From Lacinutrix sp. Hel_I_90 (GTDB taxonomy: Bacteria; Bacteroidota; Bacteroidia; Flavobacteriales; Flavobacteriaceae), in contig NZ_JYNQ01000001.1 in the NCBI RefSeq assembly GCF_000934685.1, positions 2,840,501 through 2,904,500 of the forward strand: 64,000 nt of DNA, read 5' to 3'. Below are positions 33,444 to 43,270 of the stretch, piece after piece. The position numbers were made by a program, and so were the translations under genes. Positions within the stretch are counted from its first letter, which is position 1; every line of letters starts with the position of its first letter. The notes under the pieces were generated by a model, which saw only the letters and a program-made list of their open reading frames with translations, ran no database searches and was not told where the DNA came from.

Positions 33444-35855
33444 ATGGAATCAATGATGATTTACATGCCAATAGCTTTGGCGCTTATAGGATTAATTTAC
33501 ATGGTTATAAAAAAATCATGGGTTATGAAACAAGATGCTGGAGATGGTAAAATGAAAGAAATTTCAGATCATATTTACGAAGGCGCACTAGCTTTTTTAA
33601 ATGCTGAATACAGATTACTCGCCATCTTTGTGGTTATAGTCAGTGTTTTATTAACCATAGTTTCATTTGTTGTACCTACAACACATTGGTTAATTGTAAT
33701 AGCATTTATTTTTGGAGCTTTCTTTTCTGCTTGGGCAGGAAACATGGGGATGAAAATAGCAACTAAAACCAACGTTAGAACAACGCAAGCTGCGCGTACG
33801 AGTTTACCAAACGCACTAAAAGTCTCTTTTGGAGGAGGAACTGTAATGGGGCTTGGTGTTGCAGGTTTAGCGGTATTAGGCTTAACAAGTTTCTTTATCT
33901 TTTTCTTTTGGTTCTTTATGGGAAGCGAATGGACAAATACAATGGACATGACTATTGTCTTAGAAACACTAGCAGGATTCTCGTTAGGTGCTGAGTCCAT
34001 CGCATTATTTGCGCGTGTTGGTGGTGGTATATACACCAAAGCAGCCGATGTTGGCGCTGATTTAGTAGGTAAAGTCGAAGCCGGTATTCCGGAAGATGAT
34101 CCTCGTAATCCGGCCACTATTGCAGATAATGTTGGAGATAATGTAGGGGATGTTGCTGGTATGGGAGCCGATTTATTTGGTTCTTACGTAGCAACTGTAT
34201 TAGCCGCAATGGTTCTTGGTAACTATGTGATTAAAGATATGGGGGGAAACATTGCTGATGCCTTTGGTGGTATTGGGCCAATATTATTGCCTATGTCCAT
34301 AGCTGGTGTAGGGATTATTATTTCTTTAATTGGAACCCTATTAGTAAAAATAAAAAGTAACGACGCTAAAGAATCTCATGTCATGGGCGCTTTAAATGTT
34401 GGTAATTGGGTGTCTATAGGTTTAGTGGCGCTCTCATGTTTTGGTTTAGTGACTTGGATGTTACCAGAAACCATGCAAATGAACTTCTTTGGTGAAGGCT
34501 TACAAGAAATTTCTTCGATGCGTGTATTTTATGCCACACTTGTTGGTTTATTTGTTGGTGCAGGAATTTCTTCAGTAACTGAATATTATACAGGATTAGG
34601 AAAAGGCCCAATCTTAAAAATTGTTCAACAATCGAGTACTGGAGCAGGAACAAACATTATCGCTGGTTTAGCAACAGGGATGATTTCTACATTTCCTTCA
34701 GTATTATTATTTGCTGGAGCAATATGGGCATCTTACGCATTTGCAGGATTTTATGGTGTAGCATTAGCCGCTTCTGCAATGATGGCAACAACAGCGATGC
34801 AGTTAGCGATCGATGCTTTCGGACCTATATCTGATAATGCAGGTGGTATTGCTGAAATGAGTGAACAAGACCCAATCGTAAGAGAACGTACAGATATCTT
34901 AGATTCTGTTGGAAATACTACAGCAGCTACAGGAAAAGGTTTTGCTATTGCATCTGCAGCATTAACGTCATTAGCTTTATTTGCAGCTTATGTAACCTTT
35001 ACAGGAATTGATGGTATTAATATCTTTAAAGCACCCGTATTAGCCATGTTATTTGTAGGTGGTATGGTGCCAGTGGTATTTTCTGCTTTAGCAATGAATG
35101 CTGTTGGTAAGGCTGCTATGGAAATGGTAGAAGAAGTGCGTCGTCAGTTTAGAGAAATTCCCGGGATTATGGAAGGTACAGGAAAACCTGAATATGATAA
35201 GTGTGTCGCCATTTCTACAAAAGCGTCACTTAAAGAAATGATGTTACCAGGTTTACTAACTATTGGATTTCCATTAGTAATTGCATTTATTCCAATGCTT
35301 TTTGGAATGAATAACCTGGCTATTGCTGAAATGTTAGGGGGTTATATGGCAGGTGTAACTGTATCTGGTGTACTTTGGGCTATTTTCCAGAACAACGCTG
35401 GTGGTGCTTGGGATAATGCTAAAAAATCTTTTGAAGCAGGTGTTGAAATTAACGGAGAAATGACTTATAAAGGAAGTGATGCGCACAAAGCAGCAGTAAC
35501 TGGTGATACTGTTGGTGATCCTTTTAAAGATACGTCTGGTCCTTCAATGAATATATTGATTAAATTAACCTGTCTTATCGGACTAGTGATTGCGCCAATT
35601 TTAGGAGGGCATATTGAAGAAGGTATGGCAAATAATAATCAAGAGGTTGAAATTATTGTCGATTCTTCCAAAGATTTAGCTGAGGCAACGATTACCTATG
35701 CAACCATAGAAAATGGACAAGAAGTAACTAAAGAAGAAACATTTTTAGGAACGCAAGCAGAAGTTGAAGCCAAATTAAAAGCGTTTGAAGTGTCGGTCGC
35801 AACAAATGAAGGTGATACTAAAAAAGTGATCAAAAAAATACAGGTTATTAAATAA
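33444..35855 (+). CDS. hppA: Membrane-bound pyrophosphatase, K+-dependent type, probably Na+-pumping
   Basis: An 803-residue integral membrane protein with about 16 helices that couples pyrophosphate hydrolysis to cation export. The substrate loop [20 protein letters not shown] and the [18 protein letters not shown] motif are present. Ala494 in [10 protein letters not shown] (Lys in K+-independent forms) marks the K+-dependent class, which includes the Na+ pumps. After the last helix there is a hydrophilic C-terminal extension of about 65 residues (from [10 protein letters not shown]) not found in shorter homologs. Together with NQR it suggests a sodium circuit. It stands alone between terminators. 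Confidence 0.93.
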   Translation: MESMMIYMPIALALIGLIYMVIKKSWVMKQDAGDGKMKEISDHIYEGALAFLNAEYRLLAIFVVIVSVLLTIVSFVVPTTHWLIVIAFIFGAFFSAWAGNMGMKIATKTNVRTTQAARTSLPNALKVSFGGGTVMGLGVAGLAVLGLTSFFIFFFWFFMGSEWTNTMDMTIVLETLAGFSLGAESIALFARVGGGIYTKAADVGADLVGKVEAGIPEDDPRNPATIADNVGDNVGDVAGMGADLFGSYVATVLAAMVLGNYVIKDMGGNIADAFGGIGPILLPMSIAGVGIIISLIGTLLVKIKSNDAKESHVMGALNVGNWVSIGLVALSCFGLVTWMLPETMQMNFFGEGLQEISSMRVFYATLVGLFVGAGISSVTEYYTGLGKGPILKIVQQSSTGAGTNIIAGLATGMISTFPSVLLFAGAIWASYAFAGFYGVALAASAMMATTAMQLAIDAFGPISDNAGGIAEMSEQDPIVRERTDILDSVGNTTAATGKGFAIASAALTSLALFAAYVTFTGIDGINIFKAPVLAMLFVGGMVPVVFSALAMNAVGKAAMEMVEEVRRQFREIPGIMEGTGKPEYDKCVAISTKASLKEMMLPGLLTIGFPLVIAFIPMLFGMNNLAIAEMLGGYMAGVTVSGVLWAIFQNNAGGAWDNAKKSFEAGVEINGEMTYKGSDAHKAAVTGDTVGDPFKDTSGPSMNILIKLTCLIGLVIAPILGGHIEEGMANNNQEVEIIVDSSKDLAEATITYATIENGQEVTKEETFLGTQAEVEAKLKAFEVSVATNEGDTKKVIKKIQVIK

Positions 35856-35880
35856 TAGTTTTAACACAAAACCATAAAGA

Positions 35881-35905
35881 AGCCACGTTTATCGTGGTTT
35901 TTTTT
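35881..35905 (+). terminator. Intrinsic terminator after hppA
   Basis: 7-bp stem AGCCACG/CGTGGTT including one G-T pair, 5-base loop, then eight or more T. Confidence 0.85.
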
Positions 35906-35931
35906 TGTTAAATTTTCTATCTTTATACCTT

Positions 35932-37200
35932 ATGAATTATGACGATCTAACCACATTGGGTATTGCTTTTGGTTTAGGACTTCTCGTTGGGATGCAGCGT
36001 GAAAAGACTAATAATCATATGGCAGGCGTTAGAACATTTACTCTTATTTCTATATTGGGTGTGATGGCTGGTTTCTTAACACGAGCTTATGACAATCCGT
36101 TTATACTACCTGTTCTAGGGTTGGCAATAACAGCAATGTTATTAATGGCTAATGTTATTAAGTATAAAAAATTTGAAGAAGCAGATGTTGGTCAAACCAC
36201 TGAAGTAGCAGCATTACTCATGTTTGCTATTGGTGCCTATCTTGTGCTTGGAAGTCAATTAATAGGTGTTTTGGTTGGAGCTTCTATGGCCATTTTATTG
36301 TATCTAAAAGAACACTTACACAATTTTATAGACAAATTAAAGTCTAAAGATTTGTCCGCTATCATGACTTTAACAGGGATTAGTTTGGTGATTTTACCCA
36401 TACTCCCTGATGAAGCCTACGGCCCTTTTAAGGTTTTAAACCCAAGGAATATTTGGTTGATGATAACCTTAATTGTTGGGATTAGCGTTTTTGGTTACTT
36501 TATCTATAAATTTGTTGGAAAAAAGGTTGGAATTATTTCAAACGGTATTCTGGGCGGTTTAATTAGTAGTACAGCAACTACTATTAGTTATGCTCGTAAA
36601 ACTACAGGGGCAGCATCCATTAGTAAATTGGCTGCTTTTGTTATTACTATCGCGTCCACAGTGTCCTTTTTTAGGGTTTTATTTGAAGTAGGTGTCATTA
36701 TTCCAAATCAGTTAGCGATCATTGCAATGCCTATTGGAGCGTTAATTTTAATTATGATATTGACTTGCGTGGTCTTGTTTTATTTTATTAATAAGGATCT
36801 TTCGAAGAGTGAGGAAATGCCAGAGCCTGAAAATCCCGCGCAGTTTAAAAGCGCCTTAATCTTTGGGTTACTTTACGGTATTATATTACTAGCTGTTGCA
36901 TTTTCCAAAGAGAAATTTGGAAATAATGCACTCTATATCGTTTCTATAATTAGTGGTTTAACAGATGTTGATGCCATTACCTTATCTTTGTCTCAATTAA
37001 TTAAAGAAGGTAACCTAAAAGCAACATTTGGATGGAAATTAATTTTGTTAGCAGGATTATCAAATATGCTCTTTAAAGGAGTTATGGCAATGGTCCTTGG
37101 CGCAAAAGCACTTGCGAAATGGATTATTATTTCTTTTGGAGTAATTATTACAGCGGGATTATTAATTATGTGGCTTTGGCCAGAATCTTGGCATTTCTAA
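35932..37200 (+). CDS. MgtC/SapB and DUF4010 membrane protein
   Basis: A 422-residue protein, started at the ATG at 35932 since the in-frame codons upstream fall in the terminator region of hppA. Residues about 1-135 form an MgtC/SapB-like membrane domain (TLGIAFGLGLLVGMQRE and a GVRTFTLISILG helix), and the remainder a DUF4010 domain with seven or more helices (ILGGLISSTATTISYARK, SGLTDVDAITLSLSQL). Such proteins are thought to be membrane transporters or regulators, without an assigned substrate. It is followed by the App1-like gene with a 9-bp gap, so the two may be co-transcribed. Confidence 0.8.
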   Translation: MNYDDLTTLGIAFGLGLLVGMQREKTNNHMAGVRTFTLISILGVMAGFLTRAYDNPFILPVLGLAITAMLLMANVIKYKKFEEADVGQTTEVAALLMFAIGAYLVLGSQLIGVLVGASMAILLYLKEHLHNFIDKLKSKDLSAIMTLTGISLVILPILPDEAYGPFKVLNPRNIWLMITLIVGISVFGYFIYKFVGKKVGIISNGILGGLISSTATTISYARKTTGAASISKLAAFVITIASTVSFFRVLFEVGVIIPNQLAIIAMPIGALILIMILTCVVLFYFINKDLSKSEEMPEPENPAQFKSALIFGLLYGIILLAVAFSKEKFGNNALYIVSIISGLTDVDAITLSLSQLIKEGNLKATFGWKLILLAGLSNMLFKGVMAMVLGAKALAKWIIISFGVIITAGLLIMWLWPESWHF

Positions 37201-37209
37201 AAACATAAC

Positions 37210-38208
37210 ATGTTTAAAAAAGACCCTTTACAAATTATAGCCTTTCAAAGCTATGGAACCAATACACATTTTTATGCCAGAGGAAGAGCTTTGGAAGATG
37301 AATCTATTGATTTAGAATCCCAAAAAATGTTGCATTTAATTGTTAATTCTTGGAAACGTTTTGAATCTGACGAAATTGCTAATGTTGCCATCAGGATTAA
37401 ATTGCCAAATAATACGATTATTAAGGCAACGACAGATAGTCGCGGCTATTTTAAAATTGAAGAAAACGTAATAGATCTAAGCACTTTATGTAATTCCGAA
37501 GGATGGGTTCCCTTTGTATTGTCTTATGACGATGTTACTATAGAAAGAAAAATAACAAACGATAACAGATTTCCCGGTGAGTTATTAATTCCCGCAAAGA
37601 GCGCCCAGTTTGGTGTTGCAAGTGATATTGATGATACTATTTTACATACAGGAGTAGTATCCACCTTAAAATGGCGCGTAATTTATAACTCCCTATTTAA
37701 AAACGCTAAAAGTAGATTGCCTTTAGAAGGGGCTGCAGAGTTTTACCACATGCTGCATCGCGGTGCATCTGGAAAGAATGCGAACCCTATTTTTTATGTG
37801 AGTCATAGCCCATGGAATTTATACCGGTATCTTGAACTTTTTTTACGGCAGAACAATTTTCCAAAAGGACCCATTTTATTGCGTAATTTAGGTAATTTTA
37901 TTCGCAAAAAACCACAGGGAGAGAAGCCTCAAAAGCAAAAAGAGATTCTTAACCTTTTAAAAACCTATCCAGAGTTACCCTTTATTTTAATAGGGGATAG
38001 CGGTGAACATGACCCTGATATTTATATTGAGATAGCAGAACTATATCCAGAGAGAATTAAAGCCATCTATTTACGAAGCGTAAAGCACGAAAAGAAAATT
38101 ATACGTGTAAAAGGCTTGCTTGAAAACTATAAAACAACGCCTGCCTTATTAGTTGAAAGTAGTGAAGAGGCTATTGTGCATGCAAGACAAAATGGATTTA
38201 TTGCTTAG
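37210..38208 (+). CDS. App1-family phosphatase (DUF2183)
   Basis: A 332-residue soluble protein. The HAD-like DxDDT motif is D139-I-D141-D142-T143 in ASDIDDTILHTG; further family marks are YVSHSPWNLYRYLELFL and LIGDSGEHDPDIY. The domain is that of yeast App1, a phosphatidate phosphatase. The first 130 residues form a beta-rich N-terminal domain. Activity on lipids in this organism is an inference. The 3' end overlaps the convergent membrane-protein gene by 11 bp. Confidence 0.85.
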   Translation: MFKKDPLQIIAFQSYGTNTHFYARGRALEDESIDLESQKMLHLIVNSWKRFESDEIANVAIRIKLPNNTIIKATTDSRGYFKIEENVIDLSTLCNSEGWVPFVLSYDDVTIERKITNDNRFPGELLIPAKSAQFGVASDIDDTILHTGVVSTLKWRVIYNSLFKNAKSRLPLEGAAEFYHMLHRGASGKNANPIFYVSHSPWNLYRYLELFLRQNNFPKGPILLRNLGNFIRKKPQGEKPQKQKEILNLLKTYPELPFILIGDSGEHDPDIYIEIAELYPERIKAIYLRSVKHEKKIIRVKGLLENYKTTPALLVESSEEAIVHARQNGFIA

Positions 38209-38596
38209 TAAGTTTATAAAAAACAATGCTAAAAAATATAAAAAACAAGAAATCGTTTATCCCATAAATAGAGTAGAATATACCGGTTAGAGTGTCTTGC
38301 TCAAATACCCTACTTAATTCGTTTTTTAATAGCCACTGTAGCCATACTATAGCATAAATTATTTTTTCGATGGCAAAAACGGCTATTAACCATTTGACAT
38401 GTTTAAAGTTTTGGCTTACGGCAATATAGGCTAATCCCCAAACAAGAATCATTAACAAACCAAAGTTAGACATGACCTCAGGTTGTATTGTTGTTATAAC
38501 AGCATTAGTGAAAAGTTTAGAAAATAAAGGAACGCCAATTACATTTGAAAGCCCAGCGGCTATAAAGCCTTTTGATATTAGTTTTTCATACTTCAT
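38198..38596 (-). CDS. Hypothetical four-helix membrane protein
   Basis: A 132-residue protein with four hydrophobic segments (about 10-25, 46-62, 67-90 and 110-128). Marks include GFIAAGLSNVIGVPLFSKLF and FALEKIIYAIVWLQWL-like text; no family is named with confidence. It begins 2 bp after the stop of the ppk gene, on the same strand, and converges with the App1 gene. Probably translated from the ppk transcript. Confidence 0.6.
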   Translation of the reverse strand: MKYEKLISKGFIAAGLSNVIGVPLFSKLFTNAVITTIQPEVMSNFGLLMILVWGLAYIAVSQNFKHVKWLIAVFAIEKIIYAIVWLQWLLKNELSRVFEQDTLTGIFYSIYGINDFLFFIFFSIVFYKLTKQ

Positions 38597-38598
38597 TA

Positions 38599-40617
38599 TT
38601 AGAAATAGTTATAAGTGGCTAATTGAGACTGTAACGGTTTTTTATTGTTTTTTACGTAGTCGTTCTTTTGCTCGGCATCAATAATTCTAGCTTTTACATT
38701 ATCTTCTAATTGTAATTCTAACACCTCTTTTATTATTTTAAAATTATCAGGATCTAGAATGGGCGCAATAACTTCTATACGGTGACTTAAATTACGAGTC
38801 ATCCAATCTGCAGACCCAATAAAGAGTTTTTCATCACCATTATTTCCAAATAAATAGACGCGACCATGTTCTAAGAAACGGTCTACAATACTTGTAACTG
38901 TAATGTTTTCGCTTTGTCCTTTTATGCCGGGAACCAAACAACAAATACCACGAATGAGCAACCTAATTTTTACACCAGCATTACTCGCCTTATACAAGAG
39001 CTTAATCATATTATTATCCTGAAGGCTATTCATTTTTAATATAATCAACCCTTGTTTCCCTGCATGTGCAAAAGCGATTTCACGTTCAACCATTACTGAA
39101 AATTTATGGCGTGAAGTGAAAGGAGAAATTAATAATTTTTTGGCCTTTGGTACAATTAACACCCCTTCTAAAACTAAAAATACGCGGTTAAGCTCTTTCG
39201 TTATTTTTTTATTCGTCGTCATTAAACCAAAATCTGTATAGAGTTTGGCGGTGTTCTCATTAAAGTTTCCTGTGCCAATATAGCAATACCGTTCCGTGGT
39301 GTTTTTAAGTTCTCTTTCTATGTAAAGAATTTTGGAATGCACCTTTATGCCTGGGTAGCTATAAATAACTTTAGCCCCATTCTCTTTAAATATTTTCCCC
39401 CATTTAAGATTGTTTTCTTCATCAAATCGTGCTTTTGCCTCAATAAAAATAACCACTGTCTTTCCTTTTTTAGCGGCTAAAGCAATAGCATCATTTAACC
39501 TCGAAGTCTTTGCGACACGATATAAAGTCATTTTTATTGTGGTGATTTGTTCATCATTAGCAGCTTCTTCAAGTAATCTAATAACAGGCTCAAAAGATTG
39601 ATACGGGTAATGTATTAATTGGTCTTTGGCAGCTATAGCGGTGAACATAGAGTCGTATTCACTTAATAAAAGATGTGGCTTAGGCGCTAATTCGGCATTT
39701 AATAGTTGCTTGTTGGTTGGATTTGGAAATTCAAAAAAATCTTTAAAGTTATGATGTGGTCCTCCTAAAATAATATCTGCATTAGACACATCTAAAGCTT
39801 TTTTTAAATGGTTTTGAAGTGCTTCAGGTGTCTTAGAGTCTAACAAAATTCGTGTGGCCTGACCCGTTTCCCGTTTAGGTAATGCTTCTTTTATTTTTTG
39901 CATCAAATTCCCCGAAAATTCATCTTCAATATACAGCTCAGCATCACGTGATACTTTTAATTCATAATAATTTAAAGCGGGCTTAGCCTGTTTTAATCTG
40001 AAATTGTATTTTATAATATCGTCTATAAAAGTGATATAATGTTTGTTGTCTTCCGTTGGAAAAACAAAAAAGCGATCATGTTCTGAAGGTATTGAAACAA
40101 TTTCGAATTGTTCATCATTAATCAAAGCAGCAAGGTACAGCGCTTCGTTTTCTACAAATACAGATTTGTTGTCATGGATAGTATAAAGGTCTGAATCTAT
40201 ATTAGATTTCAACGATTTATCGAAGTAGTCTTTTGCAATTTGTCTTTGACGTTCAGAAAAGGCGTCAACATTAATTAAATGAATATTTTCCTTTTTTAAT
40301 GCTGGAATAATCTCACCAATAAAAATACGTCCAAAGGCCTCTTGTTGCAAATGCACCTGCTTCCTAATTTCCTTTAAAACCTTATTAGGTTTAGTAATTA
40401 GTTTTTTACGAAGCGGTTTTTCAATGTCTTTTATTTGGCGAATATCAGATACGCGCACTTTAAAAAACTCATCTAAGTTAGAAGAAAAAATGGCTAAGAA
40501 CTTAATACGTTCGTATAATAGGTTACGCTCATCTCCTGCCTCTTGTAATACCCGATGATTAAAACGAAGCCAAGATAAGTCGCGATGAAAATATTTAGTA
40601 TTATAAAGAGCTGCCAT
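38599..40617 (-). CDS. ppk1: Polyphosphate kinase 1
   Basis: A 672-residue enzyme, near the usual ~690, that makes inorganic polyphosphate from ATP. The N-terminal domain has RDLSWLRFNHRVL and FSSNLDEFFKVRV; the first phospholipase-D-like unit contains KTTRYCYIG-like TERYCYIGTGNFNE after the autophosphorylated His in KVHSKILYIE; the second contains FIGSADWMTRNLSHRIEV. Cytoplasmic or membrane-associated. It is followed by a membrane-protein gene 2 bp later. Confidence 0.95.
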   Translation of the reverse strand: MAALYNTKYFHRDLSWLRFNHRVLQEAGDERNLLYERIKFLAIFSSNLDEFFKVRVSDIRQIKDIEKPLRKKLITKPNKVLKEIRKQVHLQQEAFGRIFIGEIIPALKKENIHLINVDAFSERQRQIAKDYFDKSLKSNIDSDLYTIHDNKSVFVENEALYLAALINDEQFEIVSIPSEHDRFFVFPTEDNKHYITFIDDIIKYNFRLKQAKPALNYYELKVSRDAELYIEDEFSGNLMQKIKEALPKRETGQATRILLDSKTPEALQNHLKKALDVSNADIILGGPHHNFKDFFEFPNPTNKQLLNAELAPKPHLLLSEYDSMFTAIAAKDQLIHYPYQSFEPVIRLLEEAANDEQITTIKMTLYRVAKTSRLNDAIALAAKKGKTVVIFIEAKARFDEENNLKWGKIFKENGAKVIYSYPGIKVHSKILYIERELKNTTERYCYIGTGNFNENTAKLYTDFGLMTTNKKITKELNRVFLVLEGVLIVPKAKKLLISPFTSRHKFSVMVEREIAFAHAGKQGLIILKMNSLQDNNMIKLLYKASNAGVKIRLLIRGICCLVPGIKGQSENITVTSIVDRFLEHGRVYLFGNNGDEKLFIGSADWMTRNLSHRIEVIAPILDPDNFKIIKEVLELQLEDNVKARIIDAEQKNDYVKNNKKPLQSQLATYNYF

Positions 40618-40676
40618 TAGTTTTTAATACAAAAGAACAGGATTTAAAATAAAAGGATGTGAGAAAAATGTTAAGT

Positions 40677-41291
40677 TTAAAACAAACCATTGATTTCAGC
40701 ATCAATTTTATTTAATATGACACCTAAATCTTCAGGTTTATCAACAAAGTCTAAATTATCAACATCAATAATTAGTAATTTTCCTTTATCATAACCATGA
40801 ACAAAAGCCTCGTAACGTTCGTTTAATCTACTGAGGTAATCAATGCTAATTGAGTTTTCATAATCACGCCCGCGTTTGTGAATTTGAGCCACTAGATTAG
40901 AAATAGAACTGCGGAGGTAAATAAGTAAATCTGGACCTTGAACAAAACTCTCCATCAAATCAAAAAGAGATTTGTAGTTTTCAAAATCACGATTGGTCAT
41001 CAAGCCCATGGCGTGTAAATTGGGTGCGAAAATATGAGCATCTTCGTAAATGGTGCGATCTTGAATAATGTCTTTACCACTTTCGCGAATTTGAGCGATT
41101 TGGCGAAAGCGACTATTTAAAAAGTAAACCTGTAAGTTAAAGCTCCAACGTTCCATTTGGTTATAGAAATCATCCAGATATGGATTATCTACTACGTCTT
41201 CTAATTGTGCTTCCCATTTATAATGTTTAGCAAGTAATTTGGTGAGCGTAGTTTTTCCAGCTCCAATGTTTCCGGCAATGGCAACATGCAT
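40677..41291 (-). CDS. Deoxynucleoside kinase
   Basis: A 204-residue kinase that phosphorylates deoxynucleosides for salvage. The P-loop is AIAGNIGAGKTT (3-14); the DRT-type QDRTIYEDAHIFA and the R-rich lid KRGRDYE follow. The deoxyadenosine/deoxyguanosine kinase branch is likely, but the exact base preference is not visible. One base separates it from the secreted hypothetical gene upstream, so both are in one transcript. Confidence 0.88.
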   Translation of the reverse strand: MHVAIAGNIGAGKTTLTKLLAKHYKWEAQLEDVVDNPYLDDFYNQMERWSFNLQVYFLNSRFRQIAQIRESGKDIIQDRTIYEDAHIFAPNLHAMGLMTNRDFENYKSLFDLMESFVQGPDLLIYLRSSISNLVAQIHKRGRDYENSISIDYLSRLNERYEAFVHGYDKGKLLIIDVDNLDFVDKPEDLGVILNKIDAEINGLF

Positions 41292-41292
41292 A

Positions 41293-42072
41293 TTATTTGG
41301 GTTTTAGTTGGTATTGATGAAGCATTTCATCGGTGTAAATATACAGGATTTGGTTGGTTACTAAAAACTGATTTATTAACAAATTAGGGAGGTCTATTTT
41401 TTGAATCTTTTTAGATTTTTCAGGAATGAGATAAAGTGTGTTTTCTTTTTTTAATATAATATTTTCGTCACTTTCTTTAATAGACGAAAACCCTATATTT
41501 TCAATTTTAGAAATCAAGCTTCCAGTATAGTTGTATTGATAGATAAAATCTTTGGTTAGTAACCAGCAAGAATTGTAATTGCTTGTTAGGTCTATAACCT
41601 CGCTTGAAATAGGTAAGCTTTTGGCGCGAATGTTATTAGCTTTATAATCATATAATTCCAGTTGTTGTAAATTCTGATTAAAAATCCAAATAGTATTATC
41701 ACTTCCTGTAGCCACATGCGTCACATTTTTATACGCTTGAAGCGTGTTGAAATCTATCTTAAAAATTTCAGCTAAACGATTGTCAAGAATAATTACGGTA
41801 TTAAAAGCCTTGTAAAACAGGTTGATTTTTAAAGGATTAAAAGTATTGGCTGAAGTGATATTTCCTAACTGTAGATTGCTGTATTTAAGATTAACGGCTT
41901 CTCGTTGTTTAATTAAGGTGTTGTTTTTAATAAAAAACAGCGTTTTAAAACTGTCTATGCCTATTATTGAATCTGCTTTTACTTCAATTTTTGAAAGCAG
42001 TTTTGCTTCAATAGTCTCCTGAGCAGATATTGAGCAAATGATAAAGTAAAAAAGGCAAAAAAAGTATTTCAT
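41293..42072 (-). CDS. Secreted hypothetical protein, propeller-like
   Basis: A 259-residue protein with a signal peptide ending near SISAQ (residue 17). The rest is a string of short beta strands with repeated patterns such as NTLIKQREAVNLKYSNLQ, DNTIWIFNQNLQQLELYDY and ENTLYLIPEKSKKIQKIDL, reminiscent of blades in a beta-propeller. I recall homologs just upstream of the deoxynucleoside kinase in flavobacteria. Function unknown. Confidence 0.55.
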   Translation of the reverse strand: MKYFFCLFYFIICSISAQETIEAKLLSKIEVKADSIIGIDSFKTLFFIKNNTLIKQREAVNLKYSNLQLGNITSANTFNPLKINLFYKAFNTVIILDNRLAEIFKIDFNTLQAYKNVTHVATGSDNTIWIFNQNLQQLELYDYKANNIRAKSLPISSEVIDLTSNYNSCWLLTKDFIYQYNYTGSLISKIENIGFSSIKESDENIILKKENTLYLIPEKSKKIQKIDLPNLLINQFLVTNQILYIYTDEMLHQYQLKPK

Positions 42073-42264
42073 ATGAAGTGGAAAAGTACAAAAATCAATC
42101 CATTTTTACAGACCTAATTTTAATTCAATGCCATAAAGAGTGTTAATATTGGAGCATCATTTTTTTGTGAAAAAATTAACACTTGAAAGTTAAACGTTTT
42201 AGGTCTTTGTGAGTCTAACAGTAATATTAAACTGTATTTTTATTAAAACTAAAACCATCACATA

Positions 42265-43233
42265 ATGAAGCTATTTTCAATTAATGCCATTTTTACTTGT
42301 ATTTCACTATTCGCAACTTCACTTACTTTTGCACAAGATGATTTTCAAGGCGTCGCCACATACATGTCGAAAACGACTGTAGATATGGATAATTGGGGAG
42401 GACGAGAGATGAGTCCAGAGCGTAAAAAGATGATTATGGATAGAATGAAGAACATGTTCGAGAAAACATACATTCTTACCTTTAATAGAACAGAATCTAC
42501 CTATAAGGAAGATGAGAAACTGGAAGCGCCAGGTGCTGGTGGCGGTATGATGGGCGGTATGATGAGTAGCTTTACAGCTGGTGAGCAATACAAGAACATT
42601 AAGGAGGGTAAGCTTATTCAAGATCAGGAATTCTTCGGAAAGCAATTTTTAATCAAAGATGACTTAGAAAAGTTGGAGTGGAAGATGACAGGAGAGACCA
42701 GGCAAATTGGTCAGTACACAGCAATGAAAGCGACTGCAATGAAAAAAGTAGATGAATTTGACTGGACAAACATGCGAAGAAAACGTGGCGAAAATGATGA
42801 GGATAAGAAAAAAGAAGAAGAAAAGAAAGATAGAAGCGTAGATGCTTTTGAAAAAACAGAAGAGAAAGCTGAAGAAGCAAAAGATTCTTCAGTAGTCGCA
42901 TCAAATAAAGAGCAGGCTAATGATCCAATGGCGAATATTGAAATCCCGAAGGAAGTAGAAGTTGTTGCTTGGTACACGATGCAAATTCCAGTAAACAACG
43001 GGCCTGGAGAATTCTGGGGATTACCAGGATTGATTTTAGAAGTGAGTTCTGGTAGAACAACATTACTCTGTTCAAAGATCGTAATGAATCCTGCGGAGAA
43101 AAATGATATTAAAATGCCAACTAAAGGCAAGGAAGTGACTAAAAAAGAATATAACGACATTGTTAAAAATAAAATGGAAGAAATGCGAGAAATGTACGGT
43201 GGAAGAGGTCGTGGTCGCGATGGGAGAAGGTAA
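42265..43233 (+). CDS. GLPGLI-family secreted protein
   Basis: A 322-residue protein with a signal peptide ending near TFAQ (residue 23). It carries the family signature FWGLPGLILEVSSGRTTL near residues 251-268. A strongly charged low-complexity region (Lys/Glu-rich, about residues 170-215) and a Gly/Arg-rich C-terminus are visible. GLPGLI proteins are usually encoded next to a TonB-dependent receptor-like barrel, as here with a 37-bp gap, and probably work with it in the periplasm or at the outer membrane. Confidence 0.85.
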   Translation: MKLFSINAIFTCISLFATSLTFAQDDFQGVATYMSKTTVDMDNWGGREMSPERKKMIMDRMKNMFEKTYILTFNRTESTYKEDEKLEAPGAGGGMMGGMMSSFTAGEQYKNIKEGKLIQDQEFFGKQFLIKDDLEKLEWKMTGETRQIGQYTAMKATAMKKVDEFDWTNMRRKRGENDEDKKKEEEKKDRSVDAFEKTEEKAEEAKDSSVVASNKEQANDPMANIEIPKEVEVVAWYTMQIPVNNGPGEFWGLPGLILEVSSGRTTLLCSKIVMNPAEKNDIKMPTKGKEVTKKEYNDIVKNKMEEMREMYGGRGRGRDGRR

Positions 43234-43270
43234 TAAATAGTTCCCGTATAAAAATCCAACTAAAAACCAC

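Noticed and set aside
33575-34117. A 180-codon open frame on the minus strand inside the pyrophosphatase gene
   Set aside because: It is antisense to a well-conserved gene, Ser/Ala/Pro/Thr-rich with no domain, and has no promoter; the reading frame is a by-product of coding bias.
42711-43259. A 182-codon minus-strand frame opposite the GLPGLI gene
   Set aside because: Ser/Phe-rich text mirroring the Lys/Glu-rich region of the real gene; no domain and no start signal.
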